From assembly GCF_050003625.1 (NCBI RefSeq), contig NC_134399.1:224372975-224436974 (forward strand): a stretch of 64,000 nucleotides of DNA. The letters are read 5' to 3'. Of this stretch, positions 1-10,760 are shown piece by piece; within the stretch, counting starts at the first letter, position 1; every line of letters begins with the position of its first letter. Made by a program: the position numbers and the translations under genes. Under the pieces are notes generated by a model. The model did no database searches. It saw nothing but the letters and a program-made list of their open reading frames with translations, and was not told the DNA's origin. Origin of the DNA: Haematobia irritans. Taxonomy: Eukaryota > Arthropoda > Insecta > Diptera > Muscidae.

Positions 1-69
1 CTTCTGGGTGTTGCAAACATATGCACTAACTTATAATACCCTGTTCCACAGTGTGGAGCAGGGTATAAA
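1..69 (-). repeat. Family R repeat, 5' terminus, cut by window edge
   Basis: Reverse complement of the sequence that opens the R copies at about 26.56, 27.66 and 52.87 kb. Positions 37-67 form the family's terminal hairpin (ATACCCTG arm, CCACA/TGTGG inner stem, CAGGGTAT arm). It abuts mariner sequence at base 70, so this R copy was probably inserted into the mariner, or the mariner was broken here; the rest lies outside the window. Confidence 0.75.
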
Positions 70-882
70 AATCCACAAAATGATTTTGAATGACCGTAAA
101 ATGAAGTTGATCGAGATAGCAGGGGCCTTAAAGATATCAAAGGAACGTGTTGTCCATATCATTCATCAATATTCGGATATGCGGAAGCTCTGTGCAAAAT
201 GTGTGCCGCGCGAGCTCACATTTGACCAAAAACAACAACGTGCTGATGATTCTGAGCGGTGTTTGCAGCTGTTAACTCGTAATACACCCGAGTTTTTCCG
301 TCGATATGTGCAAATGGATGAAACATGGTTCCATCACTACACTCCTGAGTCCATTCGACAGTCGGCTGAGTGGACAGCGACCGGTGAACCGTCTCCGAAG
401 CGTGGAACGACTCAAAAGTCCGCTGGCAAAGTAATGGCCTCTGTTTTTTTGGGATGCGCATGGAATAATTTTTATCGATTATCTTGAGAAGGGAAAAACC
501 ATAAACAGTGACTATTATATGGCGTTATTGGAGCGAAATCGCGGCAAAACGGCCCCATATGAAGAAGAAAAAAGTGTTGTTCCACCAAGACAACGCATCG
601 TGCCACAAGTCATTGAGAACGATGGCAAAAATTCATGAATTGGGCTTCGAATTGCTTCCCCACCCACCGTATTCTCCAGATCTGGCCCCCAGCGACTTTT
701 TCTTGTTCTCAGACCTCAAAAGGATGCTCGCAGGGAAAAAATTTGGCTGCAATGAAGAGGTGATCGCCGAAACTGAGGCCTATTTTGAGGCAAACCCGAA
801 GGAGCACTACCAAAATGGTATCAACAAATTGGAAGGTCGTTATAATCGTTGTATCGCTCTTGAAGGGAACTATGTTGAATAA
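70..882 (+). pseudogene. mariner transposase pseudogene (copy 1)
   Basis: DD34D transposase that would bind the inverted repeats and cut and join DNA. Frame one holds the second DNA-binding part (motif ALKISKERV), the linker WVPREL-type block (here CVPREL) and the first catalytic Asp in MDETW near 317. A seventh T in the run at about 444-450 shifts the frame (VFWDAHG becomes VFLGCAW). An 11-base loss near 535 shifts it again, after which HQDNA and PYSPDLAPSDFF supply the other two Asp residues. The stop is at 880-882. The N-terminus is absent. No intact product is possible. Confidence 0.92.
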
Positions 883-951
883 TTAAAACGAATTTTGACA
901 AAAAAAAAATGTGTTGTCTTTGTTAGACCGGGGACATATCAGCCAACCTGT
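70..951 (+). mobile_element. mariner (irritans/Himar1-like) copy 1, 5'-truncated
   Basis: A Tc1/mariner DNA transposon moving by cut-and-paste into TA. The 3' inverted terminal repeat is at 925-951 (reads inward as ACAGGTTGGCTGATA... on the minus strand), followed by TA at 952-953. The 5' third, including the 5' repeat and the first helix-turn-helix, is missing where family R begins. Four other copies of the same family lie in the window, all on the minus strand. Confidence 0.93.
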
Positions 952-953
952 TA

Positions 954-1296
954 TACCATCTAATTTGGATTAGCTGTGCTGCATAATCGATAAGCTGTGC
1001 TGCATTCATTGAAAACTGTATCGTAAAATTGTAAAATTGTAGGTCGAAATTAACAGAATGTCTTTAGTGCCATACGAAGTTCAAGATGGGCACATTTGCA
1101 GTAAAATTTAGAAATAATTAATAAATATATATGGTATAATTTTTTCCCGTTTTTGAGTTCATTTAACTAAAGTACTCAAAAAATTATTACAGTACTTTCT
1201 TTACTCTAATAATTTTCACCAAATTATTAGATTAATGGAATTCCATGAACTACCATAAAGTTAAATTGCCTTTAATGAAATGGAGGGTTCATTTTT
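954..1296. other. Unassigned AT-rich spacer
   Basis: No gene. Positions about 1140-1290 carry a short dyad (GGAATTCCATGAACT) that resembles a small repeat near 31.7-31.85 kb, suggesting an old MITE fragment. Confidence 0.5.
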
Positions 1297-2194
1297 ATAC
1301 CCTGCGCCAGCCACACTGTGGACCAGGGTACTATAAGTTAGTACATATGTTTGCAACACCCAGAAATTTTGAACAAGGAGAACAAATAGTACTATAGTCA
1401 CGTGCGCCAAATTTGATTAAACTCGGTTCAGATTTAGATATCGCTCCCATATACATATATCTTTCGCCCGATACACTCAGAGAAGGAATATGATCACCTC
1501 AATCATGTTTCAAGAGCAAAATGTAATATGTTTATGGCAAAAATTTTGTTTTCTCGCCAAAAATAATATGCTTGCCGAAATCAGACACATAATCTCCGAG
1601 AAAATAACATGGTTGCGACAAACATGTTACATGGTCACCATTCAAAAATAACATTTTGCTCTTGAAACATGATTGAGGTGATCATATTCCTTCTCTGGGT
1701 GTATGGACTTATATGGCCCCAGAAGCCGTAGTTTTAGCCTAATTTGGTTGAAATTTTGTACTAGGAATACAATTAGTAGTGTAGTCAAGTGTGGTAAATT
1801 TTATTGAAATCGGTTCAGATTTAGATATAGCTCCCATATATATCGTTCGCCCGATTTACATTCATATGACCACGGAGGTCAAAGTTGTAATCCGATTTAC
1901 GTGAAATTTTGTACAGAGAGTAAAATTAAAATACTAAATACACACACACATACAATTTGGTTGAAATCGGTTCAGATTTCGATATAGCTTCCATATATAT
2001 GTTATTCCGATTTCGGCAAAAATGGCCAAAATACTCACATTTTCCTTATAAAATCGCTACTGCTAAGTCGAAAACTTGTAAACGTGACTCAAATTGTCCT
2101 TTATTTCTAATACATATATATCGACCGATAAATCATAAATACACTTTTGTAAAGTTGCTTCAAAATTGGTTCAGATTTAAATGTTTCCCATGTT
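1297..2194 (+). repeat. Family R copy (with nested F1 MITE)
   Basis: Opens with the R hairpin (ATACCCTGCGCC...) and continues with degraded ~153-bp units marked by TTTAGATATAGCTCCCATA and TTGAAATTTTG. A 228-bp MITE interrupts it at 1474. No credible coding; open frames across the units are by-products of the repeat. Confidence 0.8.
1474..1701. mobile_element. F-family MITE copy 1 (228 bp)
   Basis: Near-perfect terminal inverted repeats of about 50 bp (outer end CACTCAGAGAAGGAATATG; other end CACCCAGAGAAGGAATATG on the reverse strand). Flanked by TA at 1472-1473 and 1702-1703. The empty site is visible as CGCCCGATATGGACTTA in other R units, so the duplication is TA. No coding capacity. Confidence 0.9.
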
Positions 2195-3332
2195 TATACC
2201 CTTCACCACAACTGTGGTACAGGGTAAAATAAGTTTGTGCATTTGTATGTAACGCCAAGAAGGAAAATTCTGAGACTCATCGTTTAGTATACCGATCGTC
2301 TTAGAATTAAATTCTGAGTCGATTTAGCGATGTCCGTCTGTATGTCTATCCGTCCGTTTGTTCATGTATTTTTGTGTGCAAAGTACAGGTCACAGTTTAC
2401 GTCCGATCGTCCTCAAATTTGGCACAGGGTCGTTTTTTGGGACAAAGATAATCGCTATTGATTTTCGAATCGGTTCAGATTTAGATATAGCTGTCATATA
2501 TATTTATTGCCGATCTGGTTATAATTGGCGTGTTTATCAACCGATGTTCTTCAAATTCCGTACCTCCGAATATTTTATAAGTCTCGAAAAACTTGCAAAA
2601 TATCAGCCAAATCGTTTCAGATTTAGATATAACTCCCATATGCACGCAGAGAAGGAATATGATCACCTCAAACATGTTTCATGTAACATGTTTGTCACTA
2701 AAATGTTATTTTCTCGTCAAATATAACCTGCTTGCCGAAATCTGATACATGATTTCCGACAAAATAACGTGGCTGCGAAGACCATGTTACATGGTCACCA
2801 CTCAAAAATAACATTTTGCTCTTAAAACATGTTTGAGGTGATCATATTCCTTCTCTGGGTGTATATCTTTCATCCGATTTAGACTCATATGGCAACAGAG
2901 GCCAAATTTTACTACCGATTTTCGTGAAATTTTGCACAGAGAGTAGAGTTGGCATTCTTTCAATGCTTGGTAAATTTGATTGAAATCGGTTCATATTTAG
3001 ATATAGCTCCCATATATATCTTTCGTTCGATTTGGACTTATATGACCTCAAAAGCCAGAGTTTTGCCCTGACTTGCTTCAAATTTTGCACGAGAGGTACG
3101 TTTAATGGTGTCGATATGTGTGCCAAATTTTGTTCAGATTTAAATATAGCTCCCATATATATCTTTCGTCCGATTTGGACTTATATGGCCTCAAAAGCCG
3201 GAGTTTTGTCCTGACTTGCTTCAAATTTTGCACAAGGAGTACGTTTAATAGTATCGGTAAGTGTGCCAAATTTGGTTGAAATCGGTTCAGATTTAGACAT
3301 AGCTCCCATGTATATCTTTCGTCCGATTTGCA
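2195..3332 (+). repeat. Family R copy, second subfamily (with nested F2)
   Basis: Begins with a variant hairpin (ATACCCTTCACCACAACTG...CAGGGTA at about 2197-2227), then the CCGTCTGT-type block at 2333-2355 and successive units. Interrupted by F2 at 2643 and by element A at 3333; the interrupted unit resumes after A. Confidence 0.8.
2643..2861. mobile_element. F-family MITE copy 2 (219 bp)
   Basis: Same termini as F1 (CACGCAGAGAAGGAATATG at left, CTCTGGGTG at right). Flanks TG at 2641-2642 and TA at 2862-2863 fit a TA duplication with one mutated copy. Confidence 0.85.
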
Positions 3333-3936
3333 CACTGTTAGAAAAATATGTTTTTCATATGTTCCGATATAAACAAAATGTGTTTCGGGCACAATTTTTA
3401 AACACAATATATTTAAGTGCAAACATGTAATGTTCCTGAACTAACTCTAAATGTTTGGGACACATATATTAGTATGTTAGAATATATTATGTTTGGGGCA
3501 TGAATGTTTCATAAAAATAATATGTGTGAATGTAAACATATATACATTTACAAATTTCGAGTAAACATATATATATTGTGATATTTTATTCAGAGAGCGA
3601 CAGAGAGATAGTATAGAGAAAGAAATAGTGATGGAAACCAGGAGGGTTGACGAAAGATATCAACATAACACAGCGTGAGAATCAAAAGAGAACAACTTGT
3701 GTGAAACCGCTTGTATGTTGTTTCGGAAAACTGTTTTATGACAAGTCCAAAAATTTGATATGCTTAAGTCTAAATATTATTTTATTTGAATATTAGAATG
3801 AGTATTCGGAGTAAAGAGAATAGTCATTTGAAAAAAAAAATAAAACAGCCAGTGCTTTCGCCTTGAGAGCATTAATTATAAAAATTTAATATAGTATAAA
3901 TATAAATGTGTAAATTAAAAAAAAAAAATTGGTGTA

Positions 3937-4008
3937 CGGTCGGAGCAGGGATTGAACCCACGACCCTTTGCATGAAAGGCGGACATGCTAACCATTGCTC
4001 CACGTGGC
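3937..4008 (-). other. tRNA-like module 1 in element A
   Basis: On the minus strand it has an A-box-like GTGGAGCAATGGTTAGC and a B-box-like GGGTTCAATCCCTGC, with TTGCATG-type anticodon-loop sequence. It is homologous to the SINE head at 49,322-49,400. Spacing fits a tRNA, but the acceptor ends do not pair convincingly, so it is a tRNA-derived sequence rather than a tRNA gene. Confidence 0.65.
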
Positions 4009-4121
4009 AAACAAATGTATGTTTCTGTTAAATAATGTTTTGTTTGCATCGGCTCGTGGGCGCTGCAGACTATGCTACATAAATATAACTTATAACGATA
4101 ATTGTCTATTGATGGCCATAA

Positions 4122-4192
4122 CAGCTACGTAGCCCAGTGGATAGTGTGATGGCTTACAAACTGTATGGTCCTCGGTTCGATTCTCCGTCCAG
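4122..4192 (+). other. tRNA-like module 2 in element A
   Basis: A-box-like CGTAGCCCAGTGGATAG and B-box GGTTCGATTCT at 4174-4184, with GCTTACAAAC in the anticodon-loop position. Points away from module 1. The same pair and arrangement recurs in elements B and C. Confidence 0.6.
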
Positions 4193-4501
4193 GAGAATGG
4201 TAAAATTTTAAAAATTTATAAAATTGAATAATTCCTTCAACATTATTTGTATTACAGAAAAAGGTGCCAAGAACTAAAAAATTTCGTAGAAATGAAAATT
4301 ATGTGAGGGAATGAGCACAATCTTCTTTGGGGAGAATTCTTCCAAGCATATAATATTTTTGGGCTCAAAATGCTTCCAAACATACAATATGTTTACATAA
4401 TACAAACATATTAATGTTTCGGCAGTATCCAATAATATATATGCTTCCTGCAAAATATGTTTGGAACATATGTTAGAGAAGCGATTTTTTTTGAGGGTGC
4501 A

Positions 4502-4652
4502 CTTATATGACCTCAAAAGCCAGACGTTTGCCCTGATTTGCTTCAAATTTTGCACGAGAGGTACGTTTAACGGTGTCGTTATGTGCGAATATAGCGAATA
4601 TATTTAATATGATATTAAAGTGTGTCAAGTTTGATCTAATCTGGTTCAGATT
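4502..4652 (+). repeat. Family R fragment between elements A and B
   Basis: Continuation of the R unit split by element A; ends at the TA target of element B. Confidence 0.7.
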
Positions 4653-4960
4653 TACACCCTCAAAAAAAATCGCTTCTTTAACATATGTTCCAAACATATT
4701 TTGCAGGAAGCACATATATTATTGGATACTGCCGAAACATTAATATGTTTGTTTTATGTGAACATATTATATGTTTGGAAGCATTTTGAGCCCAAAAATA
4801 TTATATGCTTGGAAAAATTTTCTCCCCAAGAAGATTGTGCTCATTTCCTCGCATAATTTTCACTTCCACGAAATTTTTAGTTCTTGACACCTTTTTCTGT
4901 AATACAAATAATGTTGAAGAAATTATTCAATTTTATAATTTTTTAAAATTGAACCTTTCG

Positions 4961-5031
4961 CCTGCACGGAGAATCGAACCGATGACCATACAGTTTGTAA
5001 GCCAACACACTATCCACTGGACTACGTAGCT
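4961..5031 (-). other. tRNA-like module 2 in element B
   Basis: Reverse-strand copy of the module at 4122-4192, with B-box-like GGTTCGATTCTCCG and GCTTACAAAC. Divergent from module 1 at 5147. Confidence 0.6.
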
Positions 5032-5146
5032 GTTATAGTCACCAGTAGATAATTATCGTTATAAGTTACATTTATATAGCATAGTTTGCAGCGCCCACGA
5101 GCCCATGCAAACATAACATTATTTAACAGAAACATACATTTGTTTG

Positions 5147-5217
5147 CCACGTGGGGCAGTGGTTAGCATGTCTGCCTTGCATGCAAAGGGTCGTGGGTTC
5201 AATCCCTGCTCCGACCG
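5147..5217 (+). other. tRNA-like module 1 in element B
   Basis: GGGGCAGTGGTTAGCATG (A-box region), CCTTGCATGCAAAG (anticodon stem-loop) and GTGGGTTCAATCCCTGC (B-box region), ending CTCCGACCGAAC. The same end, TTCGACCGAAC, follows the SINE head at 49.4 kb. Confidence 0.65.
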
Positions 5218-5782
5218 AACACTTTTTTCGTTTTTTAATTTACACATTTATATTTATACTATATTAAATTTTTATAATGAAACTTCGAAATGTGGGTTAT
5301 TAAAGATTTATAGTCAGTAACGGTGCTTGATATAAACGAAATTGACTGATTTTTGGATAAAATATTATTTTTTTATTGCAAAACTAACAATTTTGTAACA
5401 AAAAACTGTTTTTGGTACAAAACTTTAAAATTTGGAAGGAATTCAAAAACTCTAACAAAAGAAGAACGTGAATCGAGTTAAACATACATAAATAATTTTA
5501 TAATATAAATATAAATTTATTTAGGCGTGAACAGTTTTTTACTATCATTTAACACCATCGCTCTAAAATGCCTTTTATTTTCCTTTAATAATTCATTTTA
5601 AAGAAAAAAACTTTTTAAATTGTTTTAGCTGCAAAACTCGAACTTAATGGCTGCTTTTATATTTGAAGGTGTCCGTCCGTCCTCGTGGACTACTTATTGA
5701 TAAAGAGGAACTAAACTTTTTTTATAAATTTTACTGTGTAAATTTTCACTATTTCCTCCTTATTTCATTTTACTGTCCCAAC

Positions 5783-6321
5783 TAGAGGTGTGCACGTGAC
5801 ACGAAATTATCGTGACTCACGAACATTTTCGTGACTCACGCTGACGGCGACGGCGTGAGTGTGCGTGAGCGTGATTAACCAACCAAATGTCGAGCGTGAT
5901 CGTGAGTCACGAAAATAATATCTTCGTGAGTGTGCGTGAGTAACGAATTTCGGAAAAATACGCTCACGAAAATAATCCCGCTTACGAACATAAAATGCTT
6001 ACGAGTTGAATTCATTTATAATTTTAGTGACATCCTAGGTGGTAAGAGTTTTATAACGCACTCGATTTTAACCATACTCATGTTTTCAGTTAGGTTCTAT
6101 AGTTAAGTCACTCATAAAATTATTCGTGAGTCACGATATTTTTCGTGAGTCATGACATTTAAAAGATTTTCGTGCGTGAGTGTGCGTGAGTATAAATTTT
6201 CTTTTCGTGAGCGTGCGTGACCGTGAGTCCTACCAAAAAATATCGTGCGTGAGTGTGCGTGAATAAGATTTCTCCGTCGTGAGTGTGCGTGAGCACGATA
6301 TTCCTCACGTGCACACCTCTA
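5783..6321. mobile_element. hAT-type MITE with CGTGA-rich interior (539 bp)
   Basis: Terminal inverted repeats TAGAGGTGTGCACGTGA / reverse complement at the right end. Perfect 8-bp duplication GTCCCAAC at 5775-5782 and 6322-6329, the hAT hallmark. The interior is dense in CGTGAGTCACGAA and GTGCGTGAGTGTGCGTGAG variants on both strands. No open frame of note. Nested in element B. Confidence 0.9.
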
Positions 6322-6996
6322 GTCCCAACTCTAAAAAGAGTATAGTGCCCTTTCGTTATTTTTGTGAAGACCCCTGATTTCTTTTAACGAACCAAGAAAA
6401 AAATTGTGCCCATAATGCCAAAATGATAAACAAAACACATGTCCACACATACATAAAATGCTGCTCAAAAGGCGAAAACATATGCTGTTTGTTTTTCAAA
6501 TGTCTATTCTTTTGGTTCCGAATGTCTATTCTCTTTATTCAAATTAAATAATAATTAGACTTAAGCATATCAAATTTTTGGCCTTATCATAAACAGTTTT
6601 CGGAAACAACATATAAGCGGTTTCACAGCAATTGTTCTCTTTTGATTCTTTCGCTCTGTTATGTTGATATCTTTCGTCAACTCTCCCGGTTTCCATCTCT
6701 ATTTCTTTCTCTATACTCTCTCTCTCTGTCGCTTTGAATAAAATATCACAACATATGTATGTTTAGTCGAAATTTGTAAATTTATATATGTTTGCATTCA
6801 CATATATGATTTTTATGAAACATTCATGCACCAAACATAATATAGTCTAACATATTAACATAGATGTCCCAAACATTTAGTGTTAGTTTAGGAACATTAC
6901 ATGTTTGCACTTAAATATATTGTGTTTTAAAATTGTGCCCGAAACACATTTTGTTTATATCGGAACATATGAAAAACATATTTTTCTAACAGTGTA

Positions 6997-7281
6997 GATA
7001 AAGCCTCCATATATTCGTTTTTCCGGTTTAAAAAATTCCAAGACTTTAAACAAAATTCTGTGATGATTTCCCCATATCCTACACACTGTAATGCCAGAAT
7101 TTCCACAGAACGGTTGGGTTTTAAATAAGGCTCCAAGTCGCCCGACTTGACCAACTAATATATCACAACCCACACTTGACCACATATCTTGGCGAGATCT
7201 AACCAATATCCTTGTAAAATCGCCACTAATGATTAGCAAAAATTGTAAATATTACTAAAATTGATCTATATCTCGAATACA
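6997..7281 (+). repeat. Family R fragment (with target of element D)
   Basis: R sequence continuing GATAAAGCCTCCATATATTC; the same stretch recurs at 31,426-31,690. Ends at the TA target of D. Confidence 0.7.
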
Positions 7282-7283
7282 TA

Positions 7284-8260
7284 CACTCTTACAAAAAATC
7301 GCTTCTGTAACATATACTCCCAAACATATTTTGCTTCAAGCATATACATTTCTGGGTATTTCCCAAACATTTATATGTTTGATCTCTACTAATATATAAT
7401 ATGTTTGAAAGCATATTGGTCTAAACAATATATGTTTGGGTAGTCTAAGTTCCAAACATTTTGTATTTTTGCATCCAAATTCAATAATGTTGTCTTCCAA
7501 AAAACAATATGTTATTATGTGACCATATAATATGTTTGGAAGCATTTTGCACCCAAAAATATTATATTATTAAAAAAAAAATCTCCCAAACAATATTGTG
7601 CTCAAAATTTTATTTATTTATTTATATATTTACAATAATAATGAATTATGCAAATAAACAGGTAATATAGGTGCTAACAACATAGGTTTTCGACCTGAAT
7701 GCTCAAAATTTTGTTTCTGCCCAATTGTATATTCCCCGACATCTTTCTCACTTTCACGAGATTTTTTAGTTCTTAGCACCTTTTTCTGTAATACAAACAT
7801 TGTAGAAGAAATTATTCAATTTTATGATTTTTTTATTTTAATTTTACCTTTTGCCGGACGGGGATTCGAACAGCGGACCACACAGTTTGTAAGGATCAAA
7901 GAAGTAGCTGATCAATTGCCCAAGGAAAAATAAAATGTTAATTTTGTAATAACAAGCAACAACCACCAACTTAATTCAATATCGCTCCCTGTTAAATAGC
8001 GCTCCAAGCTACTAAACACATATATGTTTATAGGCTATTTCTAAATTAATATATGTTTGCATCCAAGCATATTATATTTAAAAACATTTTATGTCCCAAA
8101 CATAATATGTTCTAACATATTAACATATATGTCCCAAACATGTTATGCTAGTTTATGAACATTATATGCTTGCACTCAAAAATATTGTGTTTAAAAATTT
8201 GTGTTCCAAACATATAATGTTTATAGCCAAACATATGAAAAACAGTCTTTTTCAACCGTG
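7284..8260. mobile_element. tRNA-module inverted-repeat element D (977 bp)
   Basis: Ends CACTCTTACAAAAAATCGC and, on the reverse strand, CACGGTTGAAAAAGACTG. TA flanks at 7282-7283 and 8261-8262. Only tRNA-like module 2 is retained (7853-7910, minus). Element E at 57,977-58,952 is an almost identical copy in inverse orientation. A 69-codon open frame at 7336-7545 is shared with E but only because both are copies. Confidence 0.88.
7853..7910 (-). other. tRNA-like module 2 remnant in element D
   Basis: Minus strand: TTACAAACTGTGTGGTCCGC and GTTCGAATCCCCGTCCGGC resemble the anticodon and T arms of module 2; the 5' half is degraded. Confidence 0.5.
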
Positions 8261-8262
8261 TA

Positions 8263-8575
8263 TGTATCACCTGATAAATCATAAATGCTCTTTTGTACAA
8301 TTGCATTAAAATTTCTCTCGCTTCATATTTCTCATATGTTTTACTAACATTGTGTTAAATCCCAGGTCGTTATCCGATTTAAATTTTAATTCTAGAGATT
8401 TTGTAGAAGTACAAAAAATTGTCTCCATTAAAAGTATTTGTATCTGGAAACGCAAACCTTTATATAGCTCCTAGCAAATTTGAAGTAGTTGAGATGGTAA
8501 CACAAATTTTGGTCTACATAGTGGTGAAGGGTATAATATAGTCGGCCCCGCCCAGCTTTAGACTTTTCTTAAATG
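8263..8575 (+). repeat. Family R 3' terminus
   Basis: Ends with GGGTATAATATAGTCGGCCC and a TTTAGACTTTTC-type end, as at about 29.0 and 54.36 kb. The GTCGG/CCGAC-type hairpin just before the end is partly mutated here. Confidence 0.75.
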
Positions 8576-10079
8576 TTTTTTAACCGAATTTTTTCAAATT
8601 GTTGTTGCCTTTTGTCAACGCTTACCTATAATTATAGCTGGCAATTGGAGTTTTTGCTGGGGAGTAGATTTGAAGTCTCAAACATTAATTCTCCTGGTGA
8701 CCGAGTTGTTATTATCTCACATAATTTATAAAAAATCTAATAACAAATAATAATAATTGCATTAGCCGATCGCTGCCCTCTCTATAACACTAACACTAAT
8801 TTTAAACTTTGAATACAATCCATTTCCCCATTATATAGTCGAGGTAAAAGCCCCATCATTTGTTCTTAAGCTTTGAGAGATTCTTGAATATTATGCTTGT
8901 TTTTTTATTATTGCATACACAAATTTCCTTTTAAGTCGGTTTGACATATTTTCTATTTGAAATTAAGATAACCTGTCAGATGGTCAGTTGGAAATAGAAT
9001 ACCATCATCCTTGTTATCTAAATGCAATCATTTGACATCCCATTGATTGTATTGCTCAAAAAGGGAAAATCTCATAAAATTTAATAGATAAGCTGGTACG
9101 AACAACTTCTTCTTGAATATATGATACTGTTAGTGGATTTGATCCCCAGGAAATCAATTTGAACAATTTTTTTTGGGGGGGTAGAAACCCCGCAGTCTAC
9201 CCTCTTACATTCGTTAGCATCCTTTTGAGGCATAACTACATACAATTTTAGAGCCAAATACACACATACAAGCCACCACTAAGCAATCTCTCTGCATTGG
9301 AAAGGAAATCAATACAAGTGTACCAGATGAAATGTTTTTAGAATATTTTTCTCTCCTTAAATTGAATTCATTATATTGGAAACAGACATTGAAAAAGGAT
9401 ATAATTTAAATTCATGTTGCCAGTGTATATAAACGGATATTCACACACACGCACATACACCCACATGCATTGAGAAACCAACAAATACATATATAAACTG
9501 AATCACATGCTCATCGCATAAATGATGTGGGATGTGAATGAGATTTGAAAGATGAAATTTGTAGGGTGGATCTCAAAAGGACATTCTATATAGCATCACG
9601 TTTAACGAGCTAAATATAATACAGTGTCGTAATTGCAATGTTAATTATAATGCAGAATAATTATAGAAATGCACTCTCGTATACCGTTTGCTACAGAAAT
9701 ATGATAATCATATTAAATTTTTGTGTATGAAGCTGGATTGAAACTTAGAGCTTTTATATAAATTTATAAAAATTCCATGGAAATATGGGTGAGAGATATT
9801 TACCATATATTTTTATTTTGAAATCCTGGATAAAATATTTAACAATTTCTACATACAGAAAATTTTTAATTGAAAAAGCTTTAAATAAAAAAATTAATTC
9901 GTTCAAATTAAATTAAATTAAATTTAATCATTTAATTTCTTTATTGTCGGTGATTCATATTATCATTTTCGTGATTGAAAAATTGCAATTAAAAGACAAT
10001 TCCCAGAACAGGTAGTGCGCCGTTCGTTGGAGAATTGTTGAACAGTCAAAAAAAAAAAAGATGAGATGATCTAGATACA
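8576..10079. other. No gene recognised
   Basis: AT-rich DNA with a G7-8 run near 9175 and short CA-rich microsatellite traces near 9445-9470. Small open frames (for example 9081-9263 minus) show no domain, no codon pattern and no splice context. Probably intergenic or intronic host DNA. Confidence 0.5.
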
Positions 10080-10760
10080 TTCGTTCGTCCGTCTGTTGAA
10101 AGCAGGCTATTTATCCACAATTTTTATCCGAATTTCCTGAAAATTGATATCTATCGTATAGGTATTGTATATTGCAGACTCCCAATTTTCATCCGATTTG
10201 CCTGATGTTTGACGTGCCGAATGTGGTGTGTATTTGTCCATGTTTTGGTATAGCCCCTATAGAGACGGATTTCCCAATTTGATTTATTAGGCTTCTAGAA
10301 ATACCAATTTAAACCGATTTTCCTTAAATTTGATATCTAAAGACGTTTTAGATCCTATGACGAATATGGTGTGTATGAGTCCATGTTTTGTAATAATTCC
10401 CGTATAGACCGATCTCCCGATTTGACACCGACTTATTATCAAATTTGAGTGACATTTGAAACCTAGAGGAATTTTACGTCCACAAACAGATACAGATCGA
10501 TTCCCTGAATTGACTTCTTCGGCTTCTAGAGAACGCAATTTGTATCCGATTGGCATGGAATTCAAAATGGAGAGGTATTTTATGTTCACAAATAGGTGTG
10601 CTGTGTATCATGTTTAGGAATAGATCCCATATAGATCGATCTCCCGATTTCTTTGTCGTCCATACATCTCAACTTTTATCTGATTTGCCCGAAATTCGAA
10701 ATCTAGACGTATTTTAGGTTCGTAAATTGCACGAACTTGGAAGGAAAAGTATCCCGATTT
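10080..10760 (+). repeat. Family T tandem-unit repeat
   Basis: Starts with TTCGTCCGTCTGTTGAAAGC and then repeats units containing TGGTGTGTATGAGTCCATG, ATAGACCGATCTCCCGATTT and CGGCTTCTAGAAA, with a spacing of 144 bp between the first two anchors. The architecture (CCGTCTGT block followed by ~150-bp units with a TAGCCCC-ATATAG anchor) matches families R and S, with strong sequence divergence. Confidence 0.65.

Larger units (their letters stand above)
3333..4499. mobile_element. tRNA-module inverted-repeat element A (1,167 bp)
   Basis: Ends CACTGTTAGAAAAATATG and, on the reverse strand, CACCCTCAAAAAAAATCG. Flanked by CA at 3331-3332 and 4500-4501, splitting one R unit (GATTTG|CA|CTTATATG). The body is rich in ACATATGTTTGG-type dyads and contains two divergent tRNA-like modules. 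No transposase. Element B is a related copy in the opposite orientation only 155 bp away. Confidence 0.85.
4655..6994. mobile_element. tRNA-module inverted-repeat element B (2,340 bp)
   Basis: Ends CACCCTCAAAAAAAATCG and, on the reverse strand, CACTGTTAGAAAAATATG. TA flanks at 4653-4654 and 6995-6996 rejoin to the R sequence CAGATT|TA|GATAAAG. Opposite orientation to element A. Longer than A partly because of a 539-bp hAT MITE at 5783. Central region 5280-5780 is AT-rich with no coding. Confidence 0.87.

Noticed and set aside
216..461. Opposite-strand ORFs over mariner copies (also near 30.5, 41.6, 48.3, 57.6 kb)
   Set aside because: Shadows of the transposase reading frame on the other strand.
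3937..5217. Functional tRNA genes
   Set aside because: A and B boxes and arm spacing are tRNA-like, but acceptor ends do not pair well, copies are diverged, and all lie inside mobile elements.
7336..7545. 69-codon frame also found at 58,691-58,900
   Set aside because: Shared because D and E are near-identical copies; no domain, no codon bias, many ACATAT-derived residues.
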